Assembly (NCBI GenBank): GCA_002297935.1
Contig: DBLC01000039.1
Coordinates: 1 to 5,128, forward strand
Source of the DNA: Dialister sp. UBA734
GTDB lineage: Bacteria; Bacillota; Negativicutes; Veillonellales; Dialisteraceae
Length of the DNA: 5,128 bases
Reading direction: 5' to 3'
A program made the translations under genes and the position numbers. The notes beneath the pieces were generated by a model. It ran no database searches, had not been told where the DNA came from, and saw only the letters and a program-made list of their open reading frames with translations. Positions 1 through 5,128 of the stretch are shown piece after piece; position 1 is the first letter of the stretch; every line of letters begins with the position of its first letter.

Positions 1-1968
1 GGTTACATTGGTCATATTGGTAGTATCTGCCTTACCTGCAATACCACCTACGTTTCCGCCTTGATACCGTGTCGAAGCCTTATAATTCGTATCTACAGAC
101 GATGTAATATTTCCTTTATTGAGTGCATCATTGATGATTCCATTAGAAATAGTACCCACGACACCACCAGCATTAGCCATATGGACGTTTGAATTTTTTA
201 CTTCCTGACCACTACCATTATGATAGGTATAGGTATAGGTATCTTTCGTATAGCTATTTGCCGTAATCGCACTTTCATTGCGTACATTCTGCATGGTCGT
301 GTTGGTTGCACTGCCGACGATACCGCCTACGTTATAGGTGCCTTCTACGGCAGACCCATTATAGATAGCTTCCGTATTATTGTTAAATGTGAGATTTCCG
401 TTACTATCTTTTTGCACATCTTGAATACCACCAATGATAGCATTGTTTTCTGCATGGCCTACTAGACCGCCGACATCACTTTCGGTACCAGTGATTTTCC
501 CCAAGTTATGCGTTTCTTCATCAGATACGGTACCTCGTTCGCCAACCCCCAGCGTACCGCCTTTCATGAATCCTACAATACCACCAACATACTGGGTTCC
601 CTGAATGGTGCCAGTATTGATGAGATTATTCAGAATCGACCGTTTCATGGTGTCATCATTTTTCGTCTGTTCTGCATAGCCAATGAGTCCGCCAGTGTAT
701 TTCTTTCCTTCTACTTTCAAGGTACTGGTGACATTCCTCACTTGGGTATCTTTCGCATAGCCAATCAAGGCGCCAGTATAGTCTCCGCCAGAAATGGATG
801 TACCATCGGTGCCGGCAATGAGATTCAGATGTCCAATGATGGCTCCATCGGTATAGCCGAAAAGGCCAGTGGCAGTACTGTTTTTACTGTTATTCATAGA
901 CAAGCCAAAAATATTGTACCCCAGTCCGTCAAATTTTCCAGTGAACGGATTCTTGTCTGTTCCCAGCGGTGTCTGGTGCTGGTTGGTCAAATCGATGGCA
1001 TTGCGAAGCGCATAATGACCATTCAGAGCATAATCGCTTCCCTTTTTACCAATTTGAGAAAGTTCTTCTCCCGATTTGATCCACCGATAGCTAAAATACT
1101 GGGCCAGGGTTTCGTTGGCATTGGTTGGATTCTTTGCTTTGCTGTCTCCTCGTTTGACAGCACCTTCTGCCTGTAAATTCGTTTCTCTGACATTACGGAA
1201 ATCAATTTTCTTTTCCCAAGCGGCACTTTTCCCATCAGAGCTGCCCAGGACGACATCGTAGAGGCGATTATCCAATTTGGTGCTGTCGTAATCGCCGGTG
1301 GTGTCATCACGAATGGAGACCACGTGAATATTCGGCGTATCTGTATCGGACTTCATCGCCGGTGTCTGCAGCCGGTCCATATCAATGATGACTCGTTTCC
1401 CTTCAAAGGTGACTTTGTTGGCCGTCACATAACCCAGGGACATCAGTTCGGCATTATTAAGGGTTGTTACCTTGGTACGAAGAAGGGTATCGAAATCTCC
1501 ATTCTTCATCTCATTCAGAATAGAATCATCCAATTTCTTTGTCGACACATAGAGACTGCCTACGTTAATCTGGGCAGAGTTACCAATTTGTACGCCGTTT
1601 GGATTGACCAGGTAAATATTGCCATTGGTAGCATTCATTTTCCCGTAAATCTGAGACATGTTGCTGCCGGTCACATAATTTAAGGTATTAAAATTGTTGG
1701 TATCGCTTTTAAAATTGACCGTAGCATTGGCACCTATAGAGAAATCCTCCCATTTGATAATGCCATTTTTCCCAGTCTGATTGATATCCATACTATTTCC
1801 ATTTTTAGAAATATCATGATTTCCTGTAATCGATGTATGTGTATCACTTGGCAATGTATTATTGGACACTACCGTATTTCCTGCGGCACCCACCACAGTT
1901 GGCATGGCTAGCATAGAAGCCATGAACCAAAGGGCGATGTGTTTCCGTAATATCATGTTCTGTTTCAT
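1..1968 (-). CDS. TpsA-family two-partner secretion exoprotein (filamentous haemagglutinin-like) with GLUG repeats, N-terminal part
   Basis: An open frame runs from ATG at 1968 to the window edge without a stop: 656 codons, 3' part missing. Role: a large secreted or surface protein exported by its partner TpsB. Seen: a Sec signal peptide at residues 1-28 or 29 (basic RKH at 8-10, hydrophobic 11-26, VVGAA end). Next comes a TPS domain, about 30-145: INQTGKNGIIKWEDFSIG at 62-79, then TVNF, then NGNIYLVNPNGVQIG at 115-129 with the hallmark NPNGV at 122-126. A linker follows. Residues 291-360 (WIKSGEEL, YALRNAIDLT, PFTGKFDGLGYNIFGL) are the usual lead-in to GLUG repeats. Eight glycine cores follow, at about 368, 399, 426, 462, 500, 548, 601 and 641, each close to G-G-(L/I/V)-(I/V)-G. 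I see no cysteine. The start is set by AAGGAG at 1979-1984, 10 nt upstream; Met5 is too far from it. Family assignment is firm. Function beyond secretion is unknown because the C-terminus is not visible. Confidence 0.93.
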   Translation of the reverse strand, partial: MKQNMILRKHIALWFMASMLAMPTVVGAAGNTVVSNNTLPSDTHTSITGNHDISKNGNSMDINQTGKNGIIKWEDFSIGANATVNFKSDTNNFNTLNYVTGSNMSQIYGKMNATNGNIYLVNPNGVQIGNSAQINVGSLYVSTKKLDDSILNEMKNGDFDTLLRTKVTTLNNAELMSLGYVTANKVTFEGKRVIIDMDRLQTPAMKSDTDTPNIHVVSIRDDTTGDYDSTKLDNRLYDVVLGSSDGKSAAWEKKIDFRNVRETNLQAEGAVKRGDSKAKNPTNANETLAQYFSYRWIKSGEELSQIGKKGSDYALNGHYALRNAIDLTNQHQTPLGTDKNPFTGKFDGLGYNIFGLSMNNSKNSTATGLFGYTDGAIIGHLNLIAGTDGTSISGGDYTGALIGYAKDTQVRNVTSTLKVEGKKYTGGLIGYAEQTKNDDTMKRSILNNLINTGTIQGTQYVGGIVGFMKGGTLGVGERGTVSDEETHNLGKITGTESDVGGLVGHAENNAIIGGIQDVQKDSNGNLTFNNNTEAIYNGSAVEGTYNVGGIVGSATNTTMQNVRNESAITANSYTKDTYTYTYHNGSGQEVKNSNVHMANAGGVVGTISNGIINDALNKGNITSSVDTNYKASTRYQGGNVGGIAGKADTTNMTNVT
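34..867 (-). repeat. Coding region of GLUG-type glycine repeats in the TpsA protein
   Basis: Residues 368-645 of the TpsA frame carry eight diverged repeats whose cores read GLFG, GALIG, GGLIG, GGIVG, GGLVG, GGIVG, GGVVG and GGIAG. Core-to-core distances are about 31, 27, 36, 38, 48, 53 and 40 residues, so spacing widens toward the window edge. Several cores sit in a frame of the form N-V/I-x-x-x-G-x-I-x-G-x-x-Y-V-G-G-I-V-G. These resemble the GLUG motif found in bacterial surface proteins, probably beta-solenoid coils. The repeats are protein-level only; the DNA copies are too diverged to be nucleotide repeats. More may lie beyond base 1. Confidence 0.8.
223..242 (-). repeat. In-frame hexanucleotide microrepeat within tpsA
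   Basis: On the plus strand the unit ATAGGT occurs three times in tandem, followed by AT (223-242). On the coding strand this reads as alternating ACC TAT codons, giving Thr-Tyr-Thr-Tyr-Thr-Tyr at TpsA residues 577-582. A gain or loss of units would change the protein by two residues without shifting the frame. Confidence 0.75.
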
Positions 1969-1978
1969 CTATATCAAT

Positions 1979-1984
1979 CTCCTT
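1979..1984 (-). promoter_or_regulatory. Ribosome binding site of tpsA
   Basis: AAGGAG on the minus strand, ten bases before the ATG at 1968. It decides the start: the next in-frame ATG (codon 5, at 1956) is 22 bases away, beyond useful Shine-Dalgarno spacing. Confidence 0.85.
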
Positions 1985-2009
1985 GTGTACAAAGAGTAGA
2001 AAGTATGAG

Positions 2010-2062
2010 TTAACAGTTGACGGTTCACAGTTAACTGTTAACTGTGAACCGTTAACCGTCAA
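2010..2062 (-). repeat. Intercistronic two-arm array of 7-base units forming a long hairpin between tpsB and tpsA
   Basis: Read on the plus strand, the 53 bases split fully into units: TTAACAG, TTGACGG, TTCACAG, then a central TTAA, then CTGTTAA, CTGTGAA, CCGTTAA, CCGTCAA. The left units fit TTNACRG and the right units fit its complement CYGTNAA. Within it lies a perfect inverted repeat of 16 + 16 bases (2020-2035 and 2037-2052) around one base, so the mRNA can form a stem of about 15 bp with a 3-nt loop. Arms can also pair one heptad out of register: the B unit at 2017-2023 is an exact complement of the last unit, 2056-2062. The array abuts the tpsB stop codon and ends 41 bases before the tpsA ATG. 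No U-run follows, so it is not a standard intrinsic terminator. It could adjust the tpsB:tpsA mRNA ratio, or be a mobile or slippage-derived repeat; both are inference. Confidence 0.85.
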
Positions 2063-3697
2063 TCACATCATCTTATAAATCTGCAGCCACCAGCGGCCGT
2101 TTTTATTTCCTGGTTCTACCGTATCGTCTTGGCTGCGCATTTTCTTGGCATAGTCCAAGGAAATATTCCAATCGTTGTCTTTGTTGTACCTAAGGCCAAC
2201 GCCCCAGCCGTACAGGTGGTTCTGGGTGTGATCGCCTTTGTTCCACACACCGCCACCGTCCAGGAAGAGAGCGGCTTCCAGATTTTTGATGCCAGTCTGT
2301 CGGCGTATTTCATAAGTGCCCTGCCAACCGTAGTCGCCGTAGGCTTCACTGGAGTCGTAAGCACGGACGCCGTTCATGCCGCCCAGGTAGAATTGTTCAC
2401 TGCCGTCAAGGTTGCGGTTCGCCAGTTGTCCGTGAAGCATGAGACGATAGTTCCATTTCCCGTCATACCAGATAGAGAAAATATCACTGGTCAGTTTATG
2501 ATATACCCCATCGGTATCAGATGTTCCATGTTTCATGGCCATATCTCCATACCAATAGATCAGGTTGTAGGACATGAACTGGTTCTGTTGGTATTGGCTG
2601 CCACTGATGCCCACATGATACACATCGGCTTTTTTATCGCTGATTTGCATAGTGCCTAAATCAAATTTTTTGAATCGCAGTTCGTTGGTGATATTTCTAT
2701 GGTCATATCCATAGATGGCAGTGAGACGGTTGTTTCTATTTCTATACAGAGGCGTCAATCCATAGAAGCTAATCCCTTTGGATTTGCCGTAAGAATCATA
2801 GAATTCGTTGGTATTCAAATCATAGGTTGTCTGGCTATAGCCAATGCCCCAGCGAGTGCCGTCATCGCCAACCGGCATCTCGTAGCGGACACTGTAGTTT
2901 TTCATGTCATGGCTGGTGAGCATGCCGGAGAGAATGAATTTTTCTCCTCCGTAGAAAATATTATTCATTTCCGTATGGAAACCGTACCGCCAGCGACCGG
3001 AGTAATAGCCACCCCCGTTGTCGGTGAAAATGTAATTGTTCCATACCGGCCGGCGCATCACGTCAATGGATACGCCGGTGGTCTCTTCTTGGCGACCTGG
3101 CACCAAGGTGGCTCTGGCAATGACGCCAGGCAGGTCATTGATGTTGTTCAGTGCTTTTTCCAGCTGCCGGTCTTGCATTCGTTTCCCCGGCTGCAGATGG
3201 TCCATGTATCGTTTCACCACCCGATTTGCCACGTCAGAGGTATTGGATGCCACTTGCACCGTGTCATAGTAGGCCAGGTAGACCCGCACTTCCAAAATGC
3301 CTTGCTTGACTTCCTGTGGCGGAATCACCGCTTGCGGCACGGTGTATCCTTGCCCTCTGTAGTAGTCTGTGATCTGTCTGGTCAAAGTATCCATTTCGCT
3401 AACTTTTAGGCTTCGATGGGAGTAGGACGCCAGCAATTGTTTGAGGCCTTCTGTTTCTTTTGGTAAATCTTTGCCTATGAGATGAATTTCTTTCACGTAA
3501 AAAGCAGGTGCCTCTTCCGTGCCGGTATTTCCTTCCTGATAGGATTCTTTTGTCTGCTCTGTCATTTCGATGTCACCGGTCCGCGCATATACATGGTCCG
3601 TTACTGCTTCTTTATCAAAGGTCGGAATCGGTGAAGCAGCCAAAGCGGTTTGGGCTGCCAATACCAATCCAGTTGTTATCATAGCCAATTGATTCAT
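2063..3697 (-). CDS. TpsB-family outer-membrane transporter (FhaC/ShlB/HecB-like, POTRA plus beta-barrel)
   Basis: 544 residues, about the normal family length. It is the outer-membrane pore that recognises and secretes the TpsA encoded just downstream. Seen: a signal peptide of about 20-21 residues ending ALAAS, with no Lys or Arg before the hydrophobic stretch. A polar segment of about 44 residues follows (22-65), where FhaC has its plug helix and linker. POTRA 1 is at about 66-143 (FYVKEIHLIG; ITDYYRGQGYTVPQAVIPPQ; GILEVRV). POTRA 2 is at about 144-216 (LEKALNNINDLPGV at 179-192). The barrel runs from about 219 to 544. VRAY at 444-447 matches the lid-loop L6 VRGY/F motif, and FLDGG at 478-482 matches the barrel FxDxG motif, so R445 and D480 probably form the conserved salt bridge. 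The last residues are WWLQIYKMM rather than a terminal aromatic. No cysteine. ATG 3697 is the first usual start codon after an in-frame TGA. It precedes tpsA by 94 nt, probably in one operon. Family assignment is firm. Confidence 0.95.
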   Translation of the reverse strand: MNQLAMITTGLVLAAQTALAASPIPTFDKEAVTDHVYARTGDIEMTEQTKESYQEGNTGTEEAPAFYVKEIHLIGKDLPKETEGLKQLLASYSHRSLKVSEMDTLTRQITDYYRGQGYTVPQAVIPPQEVKQGILEVRVYLAYYDTVQVASNTSDVANRVVKRYMDHLQPGKRMQDRQLEKALNNINDLPGVIARATLVPGRQEETTGVSIDVMRRPVWNNYIFTDNGGGYYSGRWRYGFHTEMNNIFYGGEKFILSGMLTSHDMKNYSVRYEMPVGDDGTRWGIGYSQTTYDLNTNEFYDSYGKSKGISFYGLTPLYRNRNNRLTAIYGYDHRNITNELRFKKFDLGTMQISDKKADVYHVGISGSQYQQNQFMSYNLIYWYGDMAMKHGTSDTDGVYHKLTSDIFSIWYDGKWNYRLMLHGQLANRNLDGSEQFYLGGMNGVRAYDSSEAYGDYGWQGTYEIRRQTGIKNLEAALFLDGGGVWNKGDHTQNHLYGWGVGLRYNKDNDWNISLDYAKKMRSQDDTVEPGNKNGRWWLQIYKMM

Positions 3698-3705
3698 ACT
3701 ATAAT

Positions 3706-3713
3706 CCCCTTTT
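3706..3713 (-). promoter_or_regulatory. Ribosome binding site of tpsB
   Basis: AAAAGGGG on the minus strand, eight bases before the ATG at 3697. It is a usable but imperfect Shine-Dalgarno sequence, weaker-looking than the AAGGAG in front of tpsA. Confidence 0.65.
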
Positions 3714-3728
3714 GTGATTTCTTTTAAT

Positions 3729-3766
3729 GCAAAATACCATTGAAATGTGTTTCAATGGTATTTTGC
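3729..3766. repeat. Perfect 17-bp inverted repeat (38-bp palindrome) upstream of tpsB
   Basis: The arms at 3729-3745 and 3750-3766 are exact reverse complements around the 4-base loop TGTG. The outer part is GC then AAAA, the inner part ACCATTGAAA. The near arm ends 31 bases from the tpsB start codon, too close for a full promoter to fit between them. It must therefore lie in the tpsB 5' leader or overlap its promoter. An A-tract on one side and a T-tract on the other resemble a bidirectional intrinsic terminator, but the stem is GC-poor and its position between divergent genes is odd for that role. Alternatives are a leader attenuator, an mRNA-stabilising hairpin or an operator for a dimeric regulator. 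The repeat itself is certain; its role is not. Confidence 0.8.
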
Positions 3767-4004
3767 TATCTATATCTATTTGTGTAACGAGAAAGAAATC
3801 TCCTTCTCAATTTTTTCAGAGTGTATGCCTGCTATTGCCATGTCTTGCATATCCAATGTCTTTCTATTTTTACCATATCGTTCACATAGCATACTACATT
3901 CATCTCTTCGGGCATATTCTACCATATTTTCTACTAACAGCTCCTATAAGAATCTGTAAAAGTTTAGTAAACCAAAAGGAACTTTTCTTATAAATAAAAA
4001 GCAG
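3767..4004. other. AT-rich divergent intergenic stretch with no convincing gene
   Basis: This is the rest of the 371-bp gap between tpsB and the dehydrogenase. Short frames on both strands have poor composition, no ribosome binding site and no recognisable product. I see no RNA gene. A tpsB promoter must lie in or near this stretch, but no minus-strand -35/-10 pair is good enough to mark. TTGAGA (3805-3810, minus strand) is a fair -35 but has no matching -10. At 3962-3972 there is an 11-base palindrome, GTTTAGTAAAC, nested near a looser inverted repeat (AAAAGTT at 3958-3964, AACTTTT at 3980-3986). These lie just upstream of the dehydrogenase promoter and could be an operator. Confidence 0.5.
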
Positions 4005-4034
4005 ATGATACCAAAGGTGAAAAAATGATATAAT
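4005..4034 (+). promoter_or_regulatory. Sigma-70-type promoter of the dehydrogenase gene
   Basis: A perfect -10 box, TATAAT, lies at 4029-4034. At 4005-4010, with an 18-base spacer, ATGATA matches the -35 consensus at four of six positions. Transcription would begin near 4041, giving a leader of about 30 nt before the start codons. Position and orientation fit the downstream gene. Confidence 0.7.
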
Positions 4035-4057
4035 ACAAACAATAAAATCGTATACAG

Positions 4058-4065
4058 AAAGGAAG
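4058..4065 (+). promoter_or_regulatory. Ribosome binding site before a triple ATG start
   Basis: AAAGGAAG precedes three consecutive ATG codons at 4069, 4072 and 4075. Measured from the AGGA core (4060-4063), the gaps are 5, 8 and 11 bases. The second ATG (4072) has the most typical spacing, so the true N-terminus may be one or two residues shorter than the longest frame. Confidence 0.7.
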
Positions 4066-4068
4066 TCG

Positions 4069-5019
4069 ATGATGATGAAACTGGTGGTAGCCAATCCATT
4101 ATCGGAAGAAAAAGTCAATCAGCTCAAAAAAGTGGTTCCCGGTGCGGTGGTAGAAGCCTATAAAAACCCGAAAGAAGCCCTGCCTCATGTGGCTGATGCG
4201 GATGCGCTGGCCCTGTGGGGATTCCAGAATGTGGAACCCCTTTTGCAAGCGGGCCCGCAGATTCGCTGGGTTCATTCTTTGTCCGATGGGGTAGAAAAAT
4301 TGCTGACCCCGTCCATGATGTCCCGTCCCATTACGCTCACTAATTCTCACGGTGTCCATGATCGGGCCGTGTCGGAACATACCTTAGCCATGCTACTGGC
4401 CTGGTATCGCCGGATTCCCGATGCGGTGCGCCACCAGCAGAACCATGAATGGATTCGCCCCCACGGGCAGTCTCTCTTTGGAAAAACCATTCTCATTGTG
4501 GGATTCGGCAGCATTGGCCGCGCCATCGCCCAGCGAGCCAAGGTATTTGAGACCCACATTTTGGCAGTGAAGAAACATCTCTCCACAGAACTCTTCGCCG
4601 ACCATGTTTACACCGAAGAACAACTCATGGACGTGCTGCCCAAAGCAGATATCGTCATCGCCGCCCTGCCTTCGACGCCGGAAACGGAAAATTTCTTCGG
4701 CAAGAAACAATTCGCTGCCATGAAACCATCCGCCCTGTTCATCAATATTGCCAGAGCCTCCGTGGTGGATGAAGCAGCATTGATTGAAGCGTTGGAAAAT
4801 AAAACCATCGCCGGTGCCTGCATGGATGTATTCTCTAAAGAGCCACTCCCGCCGGACCATCCTTTCTGGTCTATGGAAAATGTGATCATGACCCCTCACA
4901 TCGCTTCCATGGTGCCTGATTTCTGGAATAAACTGACCGCTCTCTTGGAAACCAATTTCATCAACTTCAGCCGGGGAGAAAAGCTGATGAATGAGGTGGA
5001 TAAAGCTAAAGGGTATTAA
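4069..5019 (+). CDS. NAD(P)-dependent D-2-hydroxyacid dehydrogenase (glyoxylate/hydroxypyruvate reductase-like)
   Basis: 316 residues, a normal length for the family of cytoplasmic enzymes that reversibly reduce 2-oxoacids to D-2-hydroxyacids. Seen: an N-terminal substrate-domain part (about 1-100), the dinucleotide-binding domain with GFGSIG at 145-150, and a C-terminal helix returning to the substrate domain. The catalytic triad is present: Arg229 in NIARASVVDE, Glu258 in FSKEPL and His277 in TPHIAS. EHTLAMLLAW (103-112) and the ending NEVDKAKGY are also typical. After the second Rossmann strand the sequence is AVKKH (166-170), basic where NAD-specific members carry an acidic residue, so NADP(H) use is plausible. 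The exact substrate (glyoxylate, hydroxypyruvate, 2-oxoisocaproate, phosphoglycerate or another) cannot be read from the sequence; it lacks the extra C-terminal regulatory domain of long SerA enzymes. The gene has its own promoter, diverges from tpsB and appears monocistronic. The start could be 4069, 4072 or 4075. Confidence 0.95.
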   Translation: MMMKLVVANPLSEEKVNQLKKVVPGAVVEAYKNPKEALPHVADADALALWGFQNVEPLLQAGPQIRWVHSLSDGVEKLLTPSMMSRPITLTNSHGVHDRAVSEHTLAMLLAWYRRIPDAVRHQQNHEWIRPHGQSLFGKTILIVGFGSIGRAIAQRAKVFETHILAVKKHLSTELFADHVYTEEQLMDVLPKADIVIAALPSTPETENFFGKKQFAAMKPSALFINIARASVVDEAALIEALENKTIAGACMDVFSKEPLPPDHPFWSMENVIMTPHIASMVPDFWNKLTALLETNFINFSRGEKLMNEVDKAKGY

Positions 5020-5037
5020 GGGCTATATTTGAATAAA

Positions 5038-5065
5038 TGCGTAATGCGAAGTGCGTAATGCGTAA
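5038..5065 (+). repeat. Tandem array of four TGCGTAA-type 7-base units
   Basis: Four consecutive heptamers: TGCGTAA, TGCGAAG, TGCGTAA, TGCGTAA, with a partial fifth (TG). The array begins 19 bases after the dehydrogenase stop codon. It has the same 7-base period as the array at 2010-2062 but a different unit and no inverted arm. It is non-coding in this position. It may be a strain-variable short tandem repeat, or part of a dispersed intergenic repeat family; which one cannot be told from one copy. Confidence 0.8.
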
Positions 5066-5073
5066 TGGTGGTA

Positions 5074-5101
5074 GCGGCGCAACAAAATAATAGAGCGCCG
5101 C
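5074..5101. repeat. Short GC-rich inverted repeat downstream of the dehydrogenase gene
   Basis: GCGGCGC at 5074-5080 and GCGCCGC at 5095-5101 are exact reverse complements separated by 14 AT-rich bases. The stem is pure GC and could fold in RNA from either strand. No T-run follows on either strand, so I do not call it an intrinsic terminator, though it could still mark the 3' end of the dehydrogenase transcript. Confidence 0.55.
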
Positions 5102-5128
5102 AGATTATAAAATAAAAAAGGTATAGCA

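Noticed and set aside
220..1683. Plus-strand open frames at 220-465, 508-1176 and 1324-1683
   Set aside because: They are antisense to the continuous TpsA frame, which has the TPS and GLUG motifs and a good ribosome binding site.
1859..2062. 67-residue minus-strand frame across the tpsB-tpsA gap
   Set aside because: Its first part is a translation of the heptad array and the rest is an out-of-frame reading of the TpsA signal peptide region; no ribosome binding site.
2010..2062. CRISPR array
   Set aside because: The units are 7 bases with no spacers, far from CRISPR repeat-spacer architecture, and no cas gene is present.
2129..3409. Two long plus-strand open frames (2129-2659 and 2699-3409)
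   Set aside because: They lie antisense within the tpsB gene, have no ribosome binding site and encode nothing recognisable, while the minus-strand frame shows clear POTRA and barrel motifs.
1..3697. Contact-dependent inhibition (CdiB-CdiA) locus
   Set aside because: The gene order is compatible, but the C-terminal toxin and immunity gene that define such loci are outside the window, and nothing visible distinguishes it from an adhesin-type pair.
3727..3993. Plus-strand short frames of 88 and 70 residues in the divergent gap
   Set aside because: They begin inside the perfect palindrome, overlap one another in different frames, lack a ribosome binding site and resemble translated AT-rich intergenic DNA.
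3900..4118. 72-residue hydrophobic minus-strand frame overlapping the dehydrogenase start
   Set aside because: It covers the TATAAT promoter and the first codons of a well-supported gene. The hydrophobicity comes from AT-rich DNA, and no ribosome binding site is seen.
5074..5101. Intrinsic terminator for the dehydrogenase gene
   Set aside because: The stem is GC-rich but the loop is long (14 nt) and an A-rich, not T-rich, stretch follows, so the required U-tract is absent.
5106..5113. TATAAA at 5106-5111 as a -10 box for a gene beyond the window
   Set aside because: No acceptable -35 element lies at 16-18 bases upstream, and no downstream gene is visible to support it.

Overview
The window holds three protein-coding genes. 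On the minus strand is a two-partner secretion (type Vb) pair: an outer-membrane transporter of the TpsB/FhaC/ShlB family (2063-3697) followed by its secreted TpsA exoprotein (start at 1968, running off the window at base 1, so only its N-terminal 656 residues are seen). Divergent from them on the plus strand is a D-2-hydroxyacid dehydrogenase (4069-5019). The TpsB protein requires a cell with an outer membrane. Moderate GC content (by eye, mid-40s percent), strong AGGAG-type ribosome binding sites and a GLUG-repeat TpsA best fit a diderm Firmicute of the Negativicutes (Dialister/Veillonella-like). This placement is inference; no phylogenetic marker is present.

Layout. 1-1968: TpsA, with signal peptide, TPS secretion domain with its NPNGV motif, and at least eight GLUG-type glycine repeats. 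1969-2062: a 94-nt gap between the cistrons, more than half of it a two-arm array of 7-base units that forms a long hairpin and starts at the first base after the tpsB stop codon. 2063-3697: TpsB, with signal peptide, two POTRA domains and a beta-barrel with VRAY and FLDGG motifs. 3698-4068: an AT-rich divergent intergenic region with a perfect 17-bp inverted repeat close to tpsB and a clear sigma-70-type promoter for the dehydrogenase. 5020-5128: a second array of 7-base units (TGCGTAA-type), a short GC-rich inverted repeat and an AT-rich tail.

How the parts work together. TpsB and TpsA form one export system. Both precursors cross the inner membrane by Sec. The TpsB POTRA domains bind the TPS domain of TpsA in the periplasm, and TpsA passes through the TpsB barrel to the surface, where it should fold as a beta-helix. 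The TpsA C-terminus is outside the window, so its role (adhesin, haemolysin or toxin delivery) cannot be decided here. The dehydrogenase has its own promoter and no evident functional link to the secretion pair. The least ordinary content is in the non-coding DNA: two unrelated arrays with a 7-base period and a perfect 38-bp palindrome in the tpsB upstream region.
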